Part shown: in pieces, positions 15,194 to 22,825 of the stretch
How the letters are laid out: the number at the start of each line of letters is the position of its first letter
Position numbering within the stretch: the stretch's first letter is position 1
Assembly (NCBI RefSeq): GCF_046707225.1
Contig: NZ_JBJKOP010000036.1
Location: 349,382-413,381 of the forward strand
Reading direction: 5' to 3'
Source of the DNA: Caproicibacter sp046707225
GTDB lineage: Bacteria; Bacillota; Clostridia; Oscillospirales; Acutalibacteraceae
Length of the DNA stretch: 64,000 nucleotides
Position numbers and translations under genes: made by a program
Notes under the pieces: model-generated
What the model saw: only the letters and a program-made list of their open reading frames with translations
What the model was told of the DNA's origin: nothing
The model's database searches: none

Positions 15194-15835
15194 ATGTCAA
15201 GACGTGAAAAGGTTTCTATGTCGGTAATCAGGCGCCTGCCGCGTTATTACCGCTTTTTGATTCATTTAAAAGAGAAAGGCGTCACGAGGATTTCTTCGAC
15301 GGAGCTTTCGGCTAAGCTGGGTCTTACCGCTTCTCAAATTCGTCAGGACCTGAATTGTTTTGGCGGCTTTGGCCAGCAGGGCTACGGATATATCGTCAGT
15401 CAGCTCTGTGACGAAATCGGCAATATACTCGGCCTTTCCGGTAAATACCCCACCATCCTGTTCGGCGCCGGGAACCTTGGCCGGGCAATCAGCACCCATA
15501 TGTCGTTTGAGTCGGAGGGATTCCGCCTGATTGGAGTTTTCGACAATTCGCCGGAACGAATTGGGACGGAGCTTGCAAACCTGAAAGTGAGGGATGTAGC
15601 GGGTCTGGAGGAATTCTGTAAAAAGGAAAAGCCGGTCATGGCGATTTTCTGTGTGCCCAGAACCGCGGCCAGTCAACTTGCTGAACAGCTTTATAATCTC
15701 GGAATTCGCAATTTCTGGAATTTCAGCCATTATGATCTTTCCATGCAGTACCCCGACGCTATTGTTGAAAATGTTCATCTGAATGATAGCCTTATGACTT
15801 TATGCTACCGGATTTCCGATCAGTCTGCCAAATAA
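15194..15835 (+). CDS. rex: Redox-sensing transcriptional repressor Rex
   Basis: Rex senses the NADH/NAD+ ratio; NADH binding releases it from operators and opens fermentative and NADH-consuming genes. The 213-residue protein has the N-terminal winged helix (VIRRLPRYYRFL, ISSTELSAKLGLTASQIRQDLNCFGGFGQQGYGY) and a Rossmann domain with ILFGAGNLGRAI near residue 90 and GVFDNSPERIG. The ATG at 15194 follows GGAGG. It ends the acn-traX-icd-rex run, whose promoter carries a candidate Rex operator. This placement beside aconitase and isocitrate dehydrogenase suggests control of the oxidative citrate branch. Confidence 0.97.
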   Translation: MSRREKVSMSVIRRLPRYYRFLIHLKEKGVTRISSTELSAKLGLTASQIRQDLNCFGGFGQQGYGYIVSQLCDEIGNILGLSGKYPTILFGAGNLGRAISTHMSFESEGFRLIGVFDNSPERIGTELANLKVRDVAGLEEFCKKEKPVMAIFCVPRTAASQLAEQLYNLGIRNFWNFSHYDLSMQYPDAIVENVHLNDSLMTLCYRISDQSAK

Positions 15836-15912
15836 ACGGCAGAAAGGCAGCCGCATATTTTTTGAGCTTTATCGGATCATAAGAAACAGGTGAAACAGAA
15901 GGAGGTAATTCT

Positions 15913-16470
15913 ATGGGTTGGATTCCGCTCGCAATTCTTTTGGCAATACTGCTGATACTGGTTGTCTGGTGTGTTTCGGCTTACAACAGGCTGATCTCAT
16001 TTTCTGTCCGTGTTGACAACAGCTGGTCTCAGGTGGACGTACAACTGAAAAAAAGATTTGATCTGATTCCAAATCTGGTTGAAACGGTAAAGGGTTACGC
16101 AGCGCATGAAAAGTCTACCCTGTCGGAAGTGACGAAATGGCGCGGCGCGGCGATGAATGCAAAAACGCCGGAGGAAGCGATGGAGAATAACGCCAAGCTT
16201 TCAAGGGCAATCGTCAATCTTTTCGCGACCGCGGAACAGTATCCGGATCTGAAAGCAAATCAGAATTTCCTGAATCTGCAGGATCAGCTTCGCGAAATAG
16301 AAAGCAAAATTGCCGTTTCCCGCCAGTTTTATAATGATACGGCTATGAAATACAACGAATACGTCATGCGTTTTCCGTCAAATCTGATTGCGTCGGTGTT
16401 TCATTTCAACCAGAAAAAATACTTTGAAATCGAGGAAGCGGACCGGGCTGTCCCGCAGGTGAAATTTTGA
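15913..16470 (+). CDS. lemA: LemA family protein
   Basis: A 185-residue protein with one N-terminal membrane helix (WIPLAILLAILLILVVWCVSAYNRL) and the LemA domain, mostly helical: SWSQVDVQLKKRFDLIPNLVETVKGYAAHEK, then FNQKKYFEIEEADRAVPQV at the end. The molecular function of LemA is not established; members are membrane-anchored with the domain outside. It has an AGGAGG ribosome site, and its stop overlaps the start of a DUF2207 protein. The LemA-DUF2207 pairing recurs in many bacteria and suggests a joint envelope role. Confidence 0.93.
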   Translation: MGWIPLAILLAILLILVVWCVSAYNRLISFSVRVDNSWSQVDVQLKKRFDLIPNLVETVKGYAAHEKSTLSEVTKWRGAAMNAKTPEEAMENNAKLSRAIVNLFATAEQYPDLKANQNFLNLQDQLREIESKIAVSRQFYNDTAMKYNEYVMRFPSNLIASVFHFNQKKYFEIEEADRAVPQVKF

Positions 16471-18470
16471 AATCAATAATGAATCATAGGGAAGCCGGAA
16501 AAATTATCCCCAAATTACAACTGCGAGCCTTTTTCCTATTAACGGCGGTCTTGTTCTGCTTTCTTCCTTTGACCGCCTGCTCGGATGATTATGATAAAAA
16601 CTCAAGGCAAGTGTTGCAGAAGCTGAACGTTTCCGCGGCTTTGATGGAAAACGGAGACATGACGGTCTCTGAAACATGGAAAATCAATTTAAAAGACCGC
16701 AACAAACCCTATCGGAACATCTATAAGTCCTTTTCTTTAAAAGCAGGCGAGTCCGCAGAAATTACAGATTTAACCGTTTATGACGAGGACCGGGGGATTC
16801 CTTATTCCTTTGCGGGCGATGTTGACCCGGAAAGTGTTTCCGGCGATGAAATGCAGGACCAATGTTACCTTTATCAAACCGGAAATCAGGTTGAAATCGG
16901 CTGGTTTATGCCTTCGATTGAAAAAGGCGTCCGGACGTTTACCTTTACTTACAGAATTAAAAATCTTGTCACTGTTTATCAGGACACGGCGGTTTTATAT
17001 AACTATTTTCTTCCGAGCAATTTCAGCCTTCCCGTCACTGTGATGGACGGCACGATCCGCTTTCCGTCCGGTGGCAACAAAAAGGATGTACGCGCGTGGC
17101 TGCATACGGATGTGAAAAGCAATCTGTCGATTGACTCCAACGATCAAATCAGTTTTACGGCCTCTTCTATTCCGGCGGGTCATTCGGTTGAAGTCCGCCT
17201 TTGCATGCCGCCGCAGTTGTTTCCGTCTTCTAAAAATGTCGTTTCCCAGGCGGTTTTGCCGGGGATTGAACAGGAAGAACAAAAATGGGCTGACGAATAC
17301 GAGCGGAAGCTTCGAATGGAATTCCTGCTTGGCGTTCTTGATGCCGCCGGCGCGGTTCTCCTTTTGGGAATTACTCTGTTTTTCTTTTTCCGGCTCCGCA
17401 AAAAGAACAAGAGGTATGCGGTTGAGGTACCGGAATATACGAGAGAGATCCCGCAGGGAAACAGCCCGGGAGGGATTGCCAACCTTTATTATTTCTATTC
17501 CGGACTTCATGAAAAAGAAAAAAACAGGATGCTCAGCGCCACGCTTCTGAGCATGGCCAGAAAAGGATTCGTACAATTTGAAAGTACCGGAGACCGATTA
17601 ACCGTTATTCTGACCGGTGATACAAAGGGAGAAGAGCTGACGGAAAGTGAGAAAGTTTTTCTTGAACTGATTACCACCGTCGGAGAGACATCGGGAAATC
17701 GATTTACCATGAGAGAATTTCAAAAATATGCGGAGTCTCATGGGGAATATGTCGGTCGTAAGCTGGAGGACTTTTCCGTTGCCACAAAAAGAGAGCTTTC
17801 TCAGCGGGGATATTACGAGGCACGGCCTGTTTTCTTCTCCGCATCCAAATGGGTCGGCGTGTTGTTGATTCTGTTTGCGTTTGTACTCTTTGCGGGAACG
17901 GATATTCTGGGAGTTTTGCTGATTTATCTTCCTGTCTCCATGTTATTGTCCGGCATATTGTTGATGGTCGGCGGCTCGGTGAAAATGAAATTGAGCCAAA
18001 AAGGCGAATACGAATACGGCGTTTGGCATGGACTGAAAAAATACATGGTCGAATTTTCACGCATGAAAGAGTATGGTGTTCCCCAGCTTGAACTCTGGGA
18101 GGAATATCTGGTCTATGCGACCATGATGGGGGTTTCCGGCGAAGTATGCAAACAGCTCAAAATGGCGTACCCTCAGCTTAGGGATGAAACGTATGTTAAC
18201 GGCAATTTTGCCGGCAGCTATTTATACTTCATGTTCGGGCCGAGAATTTATTGGGGTGGGCTTGCTCCGTCGCGGGGTGCTTTTGACTTTGGGGCTGCGC
18301 TGGGCAGTACATTCCGGCAAGTCGGTTCGGCAGCAACCAGATTATCCAATTCGTCCATGAACGGCGGAGGAAAATTTGGCGGCGGTTTTGGAGGTGGCGG
18401 CTTCGGCGGGGGAGGATTCTCCGGCGGAGGCGGAGGCTTTGGCGGAGGCGGAGGCGGAGGCGTCCGCTGA
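16467..18470 (+). CDS. DUF2207 domain membrane lipoprotein with glycine-rich tail
   Basis: A 667-residue protein. Residues about 20-38 form a lipoprotein signal ending in LTAC (Cys38), so the N-terminal DUF2207 domain is probably outside and lipid-anchored. A membrane helix follows near residues 286-305, then a cytosolic portion, a helix pair near 455-500, another domain, and a final stretch of about 35 residues almost entirely Gly with some Phe (GGGFGGGGFGGGGF pattern). The start is TTG at 16467, with AGGTG five to six bases upstream and overlap of the lemA stop; an ATG at 16479 is the alternative. Function unknown. The Gly-rich end is common in this family. Confidence 0.85.
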   Translation: MKSIMNHREAGKIIPKLQLRAFFLLTAVLFCFLPLTACSDDYDKNSRQVLQKLNVSAALMENGDMTVSETWKINLKDRNKPYRNIYKSFSLKAGESAEITDLTVYDEDRGIPYSFAGDVDPESVSGDEMQDQCYLYQTGNQVEIGWFMPSIEKGVRTFTFTYRIKNLVTVYQDTAVLYNYFLPSNFSLPVTVMDGTIRFPSGGNKKDVRAWLHTDVKSNLSIDSNDQISFTASSIPAGHSVEVRLCMPPQLFPSSKNVVSQAVLPGIEQEEQKWADEYERKLRMEFLLGVLDAAGAVLLLGITLFFFFRLRKKNKRYAVEVPEYTREIPQGNSPGGIANLYYFYSGLHEKEKNRMLSATLLSMARKGFVQFESTGDRLTVILTGDTKGEELTESEKVFLELITTVGETSGNRFTMREFQKYAESHGEYVGRKLEDFSVATKRELSQRGYYEARPVFFSASKWVGVLLILFAFVLFAGTDILGVLLIYLPVSMLLSGILLMVGGSVKMKLSQKGEYEYGVWHGLKKYMVEFSRMKEYGVPQLELWEEYLVYATMMGVSGEVCKQLKMAYPQLRDETYVNGNFAGSYLYFMFGPRIYWGGLAPSRGAFDFGAALGSTFRQVGSAATRLSNSSMNGGGKFGGGFGGGGFGGGGFSGGGGGFGGGGGGGVR

Positions 18471-18477
18471 CGACAAA

Positions 18478-18518
18478 CAAAGCACTTGGCGGTACATCAG
18501 CCAGGTGCTTTGTTTTTT
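18478..18518. terminator. Terminator after the DUF2207 gene
   Basis: CAAAGCACTTGGC pairs with GCCAGGTGCTTTG (one G-T wobble) over a 9-base loop, followed by six T on the plus strand. On the minus strand the tail is TTTGTCG, so termination of the convergent gene there would be weaker. Confidence 0.92.
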
Positions 18519-18578
18519 AGAACGATATTGTTTTGAAGAAATATTATCTACTGAAGCAATTCAAGTGCATGATCAAGG

Positions 18579-19511
18579 TTATGGACCGGGATTATCGAAC
18601 AACTCGTTCATCCATTTTTCTATTTCATCTTCATCGTGAAAAGCTGGCAGGCGGTCCATTCGGTAAAGAGACAGGTTTTCAACGTGTTTGATGGTTTCAC
18701 CGGGTTTTACCTGATACATGGGGCTTAAAGAGGAAAGTTCCGCAAAATCTTCGGTCAGGCGGATTTCGCAGGTGCTTCCCGAATCGGGATAGGCTGCCTG
18801 AGGAGTTGCCACAAACCTTTTAACAAGAACAACGCCATTAACGGCATATGCGATCCAGCCCGGCAGATTGTTGGTTCCAATTCTGAGCGGGGCTTGATTT
18901 CCAGATTCATGCCGGATGGCTAGGAACCGGTTCCCGCAGGAAATACGTTGATCTTTCAGATTGGTACCTGGCCACAGGCTGATTGTCCTGTTAGGCCTGC
19001 CCTGTTGTGCCTGTAAATTCTGCGGAATGACGGCTACTCCGCCACCGGCTACCATTGTTGAAGGAAAGAGGGCGAAGACCATGGTTTCCCGGGAACAATT
19101 TTTAGCCGTGTGGACAATCATAATATCAGTGGCTTTTTCCCCCATAATAATTTCAAAAGAAAGCTGAATTTCTTCCGGCTTCAGCTTTGGCGGGGTAAAG
19201 GTAATGCCTTCGGACTGGGTGCTGTAAACAACCGGAGCATTGTCCGGAAAGTCGATCTGTGGTGTTTGGCATATTTGCAGACGATGTCCCCCGTAAAGCT
19301 GGTAAACCGAATTTTTAGCCGGCATGGTGTTTTTTTCGTCAAATAATGTGTATTTATGATCAAGGTCGGTATAAAAGATATTTTGCTCATCAATAAAGCC
19401 AAATCGTAAAATTCTTGGCCCCGTCTCTATTGATACGACGCAGTCGAGGATTTCGTTGGTAATCCTGATGCAGCGTCCGAAGTCTTCATATTCCAGTTCT
19501 TGTATTTCCAT
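18579..19511 (-). CDS. Uncharacterised protein, DUF4380/mutarotase-like
   Basis: A 310-residue soluble protein without signal or membrane segments. Its pattern (ITNEILDCVVSIETGPRILRFGFIDEQNIFY, then YGGHRLQICQ, later ISLWPGTNLKD) resembles the beta-sandwich, galactose-mutarotase-like DUF4380 group; this is recognition by eye, so only moderately sure. No catalytic role can be assigned. The start at 19511 is favoured by AAAGGGTG upstream; an ATG at 19535 overlaps the tmcAL stop (TAATG) but lacks a ribosome site. Either way it is translated right after tmcAL. Convergent with the lemA operon. Confidence 0.7.
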   Translation of the reverse strand: MEIQELEYEDFGRCIRITNEILDCVVSIETGPRILRFGFIDEQNIFYTDLDHKYTLFDEKNTMPAKNSVYQLYGGHRLQICQTPQIDFPDNAPVVYSTQSEGITFTPPKLKPEEIQLSFEIIMGEKATDIMIVHTAKNCSRETMVFALFPSTMVAGGGVAVIPQNLQAQQGRPNRTISLWPGTNLKDQRISCGNRFLAIRHESGNQAPLRIGTNNLPGWIAYAVNGVVLVKRFVATPQAAYPDSGSTCEIRLTEDFAELSSLSPMYQVKPGETIKHVENLSLYRMDRLPAFHDEDEIEKWMNELFDNPGP

Positions 19512-19534
19512 GAGAAGGGACACCCTTTCTAGCA

Positions 19535-20722
19535 TTAAAGCGTGATCACTTTTTCGGTACGGTCTATGCCGCAGGGAGCGATTTTTGGAAGGCACAGAGC
19601 ATACAGATCGGTCGCTTTGCTCTCCAAATCCGCAATTTCCTTTCCTCTGTCGTCCAGACCGGCAAGGTCGGATGAGCGGGAAATAATCGGCAGTTTGGAA
19701 ATGGATCCGGCCTTTTGCAGAATTTCCGGTCCTCGCTTTCCAAGTCCCAAAATCCGGATATAGGGTGGAAGGCCGGAAGAATGAAAGGCTTTCAATCCTA
19801 AAAATGCGGAGAGAACAATCCTCCGGATCCGCGCAAGCGGATACCGTTTGGTCTTTGTAAGAAAATACAGCTCTTCCAGCCCGGTCGCCTGGGCGGCCGC
19901 ATTGAAGATTCTGTTTTCCAAGCCTTCGCTGATGTCGGGCAGAGCTGCAAAATCCTCTCTCGTCATCATCCGAAGCTGCGCGAGAACCGCCCGTTCCGCA
20001 AGGAAAAGATCTGCGGGAGCTTTTTCGGCTTTCATCTCTTTACTCAAAACCGAGTAGGCGGCGGAAGGCATTAGGGGGGAGCAGTCCCGCCCGCACCGTA
20101 GCAGTCTCCGAATCTGACCGGAGGAAGCAAAAGAGCCTGACTCACGGTCTGCGTCGTGTGCCGAACCGAAACGGCTGACGGTAACCGGCGTGATGCCGGA
20201 GCCGATCCTTTCAGCGGCTTTCATATATTCGATGCCGAGAATATTGTTGGGGTCGCGGAGCAAAGCGGCTGTTTCCGAACCGAACAACTGTTCCACCGCG
20301 TTTTGCCTTGCCGCCGCGAAGGTGGATCCGTTTTGAAGTGTTTTTCGCATTTCCTCCCGCAGCAATGGGGAAGAAAGCGCTTTCGCCGCGGCTTTCAGCC
20401 GGTCGACATTTCCGCATTCACTGCCGAACCCGATCAGGTCGGCACCGATGGCGTCAAGAAGCGCGACGCCGCCGAAAGCAAACCGCTCGGCGCCCGCAAC
20501 TGACCAGGGCAGGGGAAGCTCCGCGACCAGATCCGCTCCGCAGAGCAGCGCCTGCCGGACCCTGGCCCGCTTTGAGAGAATTGCCGCGTCGCCGCGCTGC
20601 ACAAAATTGCCGCTCATGACGGCGACGATGTGCGTCGCGCCATATGCTCTTAACCGCTTCATTAAATATTCGTGCCCATAGTGAAAAGGATTGTATTCAC
20701 AGATAATACCCGCTGTTAACAT
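19535..20722 (-). CDS. tmcAL: tRNA(Met) cytidine acetate ligase TmcAL
   Basis: Makes N4-acetylcytidine at the wobble base of elongator tRNA(Met), activating acetate with ATP to acetyl-AMP. The 395-residue protein begins AGIICEYNPFHYGHEYLM (HIGH-like nucleotidyltransferase motif), then AVMSGNFVQRGDAAI, the PWSVAGAERFAFGGVALLDAIGAD segment, and DPNNILGIEYMKA, all typical of the family once called DUF795. The ATG at 20722 has only a weak AAGG upstream. Divergent from acetate kinase, with about 117 bases between the starts, a suggestive pairing since both use acetate. Confidence 0.92.
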   Translation of the reverse strand: MLTAGIICEYNPFHYGHEYLMKRLRAYGATHIVAVMSGNFVQRGDAAILSKRARVRQALLCGADLVAELPLPWSVAGAERFAFGGVALLDAIGADLIGFGSECGNVDRLKAAAKALSSPLLREEMRKTLQNGSTFAAARQNAVEQLFGSETAALLRDPNNILGIEYMKAAERIGSGITPVTVSRFGSAHDADRESGSFASSGQIRRLLRCGRDCSPLMPSAAYSVLSKEMKAEKAPADLFLAERAVLAQLRMMTREDFAALPDISEGLENRIFNAAAQATGLEELYFLTKTKRYPLARIRRIVLSAFLGLKAFHSSGLPPYIRILGLGKRGPEILQKAGSISKLPIISRSSDLAGLDDRGKEIADLESKATDLYALCLPKIAPCGIDRTEKVITL

Positions 20723-20736
20723 TTTATAAGATAACC

Positions 20737-20765
20737 TTGAAATTATACCTTTCCTGTATTATGAT
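20737..20765 (+). promoter_or_regulatory. Promoter of ackA
   Basis: TTGAAA (20737-20742), 17-base spacer and TATGAT (20760-20765), 75 bases before the ackA ATG. On the other strand a TATAAT (20742-20747) overlapping this -35 could serve tmcAL, in which case the two divergent promoters would compete. Confidence 0.65.
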
Positions 20766-20839
20766 ATACTATATTACACGATTCTAAAAGCTCTTACAAT
20801 AGTTCTGCTCATGAATGCGTGAAATCTTGGAGGTAAATA

Positions 20840-22090
20840 ATGAAGGTATTGGTCATCAACGCAGGCAGTTCTTCCCTGAAATATCAGCTGATTGATATGG
20901 AGACGGAGAAAATGCTTGCAAAAGGTCTCTGTGACAGAATCGGAGTGGACGGTGCATTCCAGCACAAAACATCCGATGGCCGCAGTAAGAAAACCAAAAC
21001 AGAAATTAAAGATCATGAGGCGGCGTTTCAGCTTGTTACAGAAGCTCTTGTCGACAAAGAAGTCGGTGTTATTTCCAGCCTGAATGAAATTTCTGCAATC
21101 GGCCACCGTGTGGTTCAGGGCGGCGCGATTTTTGATAAATCCGTTCTGGTAACAGATGAAGTCATCCGCCAGATTCAAAATCTGATTCCCTTGGCTCCGC
21201 TTCACAATGGTCCTGAAGTAAACGCTATTCTTGCCTGCCAGAAAGTGTTTGGTAAGGACAAGCCTCAGTGCGTTGTTTTCGATACTTCGTTCCATGCAAC
21301 CATGCCCCAAAAAGCTTATATGTATGCAGTTCCATATGAGTATTATGAAAAGTATAATGTTCGCCGTTACGGTTTTCACGGTACGTCGCATCGGTATGTA
21401 AGCAGTCATTGCGCACATCTGATGCATCAGCCTCTTGAAGACATTAAAATGATTACCTGCCATATCGGCAACGGCTCTTCCATCGCAGCCATCCAAAACG
21501 GCAAAGTGATCGATACCAGCATGGGTCTGACTCCGCTGGACGGTTTTATGATGGGGACTCGTTCCGGTTCTCTTGACCCTTCCATTGTGACCTTTATTAT
21601 GGAAAAGGAAGGTCTTACTCCGAAGCAGATGGACGAGGTTCTGAACCGCAAATCCGGCATGTATGGCATCTGCGGCTACAGCGATGACCGCGATGTAACG
21701 AAAGCGGAAATCGGCGGTGATCCGAAAGCAATTCTTGCTCATGAAATGCTGAACTATCAGATCTCCAAACAAATTGGAGCTTATGCGGCGGCTTTGAACG
21801 GCGTGGACTGCATCGTCTTTACCGCGGGTCTTGGTGAAAATCAGCCTCCCATGCGCTATTCCATCTGCAAAAACCTGAAATATCTGGGGGTTAAGATTGA
21901 TCCGATCAAGAACGATGAGTTTGTTCTCGGCAAGGAAGGCAAAATCTCCGCTTTTGATTCCACCGTTTCCGTTTACGTCATCAACACAAATGAGGAGCTC
22001 GTCATTGCCCGCGACACAAAGAATATTGTTAGCAGGCTCGAATATGCGTCGGCTCCGGATAAGACCAACGTTGACCCGGAAGACGTCTGA
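20840..22090 (+). CDS. ackA: Acetate kinase
   Basis: Interconverts acetate plus ATP and acetyl phosphate plus ADP; in a fermenter it yields ATP while excreting acetate. The 416-residue protein has the ASKHA signature VLVINAGSSSLKYQLI at the N-terminus, VFDTSFHATMP, the FHGTSHRYVS signature near residue 180, ITCHIGNGSSIAAI, DTSMGLTPLDGFMMGTRSG, and FTAGLGEN. The ribosome site GGAGG lies seven bases before the ATG. No phosphotransacetylase gene is adjacent. It is followed by two hairpin terminators. Confidence 0.97.
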   Translation: MKVLVINAGSSSLKYQLIDMETEKMLAKGLCDRIGVDGAFQHKTSDGRSKKTKTEIKDHEAAFQLVTEALVDKEVGVISSLNEISAIGHRVVQGGAIFDKSVLVTDEVIRQIQNLIPLAPLHNGPEVNAILACQKVFGKDKPQCVVFDTSFHATMPQKAYMYAVPYEYYEKYNVRRYGFHGTSHRYVSSHCAHLMHQPLEDIKMITCHIGNGSSIAAIQNGKVIDTSMGLTPLDGFMMGTRSGSLDPSIVTFIMEKEGLTPKQMDEVLNRKSGMYGICGYSDDRDVTKAEIGGDPKAILAHEMLNYQISKQIGAYAAALNGVDCIVFTAGLGENQPPMRYSICKNLKYLGVKIDPIKNDEFVLGKEGKISAFDSTVSVYVINTNEELVIARDTKNIVSRLEYASAPDKTNVDPEDV

Positions 22091-22119
22091 CTTGTAAACT
22101 TCTCAAAAACAGCCTTGAT

Positions 22120-22142
22120 AGGAGCAGCGCTGAGATGCTCCT
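22120..22142 (+). terminator. Weak terminator after ackA
   Basis: AGGAGCA pairs with TGCTCCT (7 base pairs, 9-base loop), followed by TCTTC. The short, poor T-run makes this a secondary signal ahead of the strong one at 22175. Confidence 0.5.
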
Positions 22143-22174
22143 TCTTCATGGTGGAATATTTTCCATTTTATAGA

Positions 22175-22205
22175 AAAGAGGCTTCCCGGAATGGGAAGCC
22201 TCTTT
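22175..22205. terminator. Bidirectional terminator between ackA and the V-ATPase operon
   Basis: A perfect 13-base-pair stem, AAAGAGGCTTCCC with GGGAAGCCTCTTT, loop GGAAT. On the minus strand it is followed by TTTTCT, and the atpD stop codon overlaps its first base, so it ends the ATPase transcript as well as ackA. Confidence 0.9.
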
Positions 22206-22825
22206 CATGCGGTTTTGCTGGCTTTTTGCCGTTTGATGATTTTCATACGCGAGAAATCTTCACGATCCTTTTCCTCCAACGCCTCAGTGATGGTTTTCAC
22301 CGTCTGCTCAAAGCGGGGAATCATGATATTTTTCAGCGCGTTTGCGCGCTTCTGCGTTTTCTTTACCGCGTTAGCCAGCCTGTAGACGCTGTTTTCGACT
22401 TCAGCTAACTCGGCGGTCAGTTTTTTCACTTCATCGAATTTCAGATAGGCCCGGTCGAGCAGGATATTTGTGGACATTAAGCCGAACGGAACCTGAGCCT
22501 TTTCCGCTTGAAGGGATACCATAGGGATTTCAACGCCCATTACGCTGCGGTAAGCGACGTTCAGCCCGTTTTCCACAGGAACGGTCTGGGAAAGCTCCTT
22601 GACAATGCCGAGCGTGATGTTGGCTCGCTGGAGAGCGGCATATGCTTCTTCGTAAGCTTTGTCGATCTTACCCTGAAGCTGATTCGCCCTGTCGATCAGC
22701 GCCATCATTTCGCGGATTAAAATGTTGCGCTTCCGGTCCAGCAGTTCAAATCCGGAGCGGGAGAGCTCCAGTGTTTTTTTGGTAGACAGAAGATTCCCTT
22801 TGGTGGGTACGATCTGCTCACTCAT
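22205..22825 (-). CDS. atpD: V-type ATP synthase subunit D (central rotor stalk)
   Basis: Subunit D forms the coiled-coil rotor shaft inside the A3B3 head. The 206-residue protein is almost wholly helical, with IVPTKGNLLSTKKTLELSRSGFELLDRKRNILIREMM at the start and a C-terminal helix with TQKRANALKNIMIPRF, the signature of this subunit. The ATG at 22825 follows GGAGGCGG and overlaps the atpB end by eight bases. Last gene of the operon. Confidence 0.96.
   Translation of the reverse strand: MSEQIVPTKGNLLSTKKTLELSRSGFELLDRKRNILIREMMALIDRANQLQGKIDKAYEEAYAALQRANITLGIVKELSQTVPVENGLNVAYRSVMGVEIPMVSLQAEKAQVPFGLMSTNILLDRAYLKFDEVKKLTAELAEVENSVYRLANAVKKTQKRANALKNIMIPRFEQTVKTITEALEEKDREDFSRMKIIKRQKASKTA

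Noticed and set aside
15832..15862. Terminator between rex and lemA
   Set aside because: CGGC/GCCG gives only four base pairs before CATATTTTTT; too weak to call, although it may reduce read-through.
18376..18468. Tandem DNA repeat array
   Set aside because: The GGCGGAGGC-like repetition simply encodes the glycine-rich tail of the DUF2207 protein.
20774..21772. Long open frame (332 codons) antisense to ackA
   Set aside because: It lies wholly opposite a certain acetate kinase gene, has no recognisable domain and no ribosome site; a codon-bias shadow.
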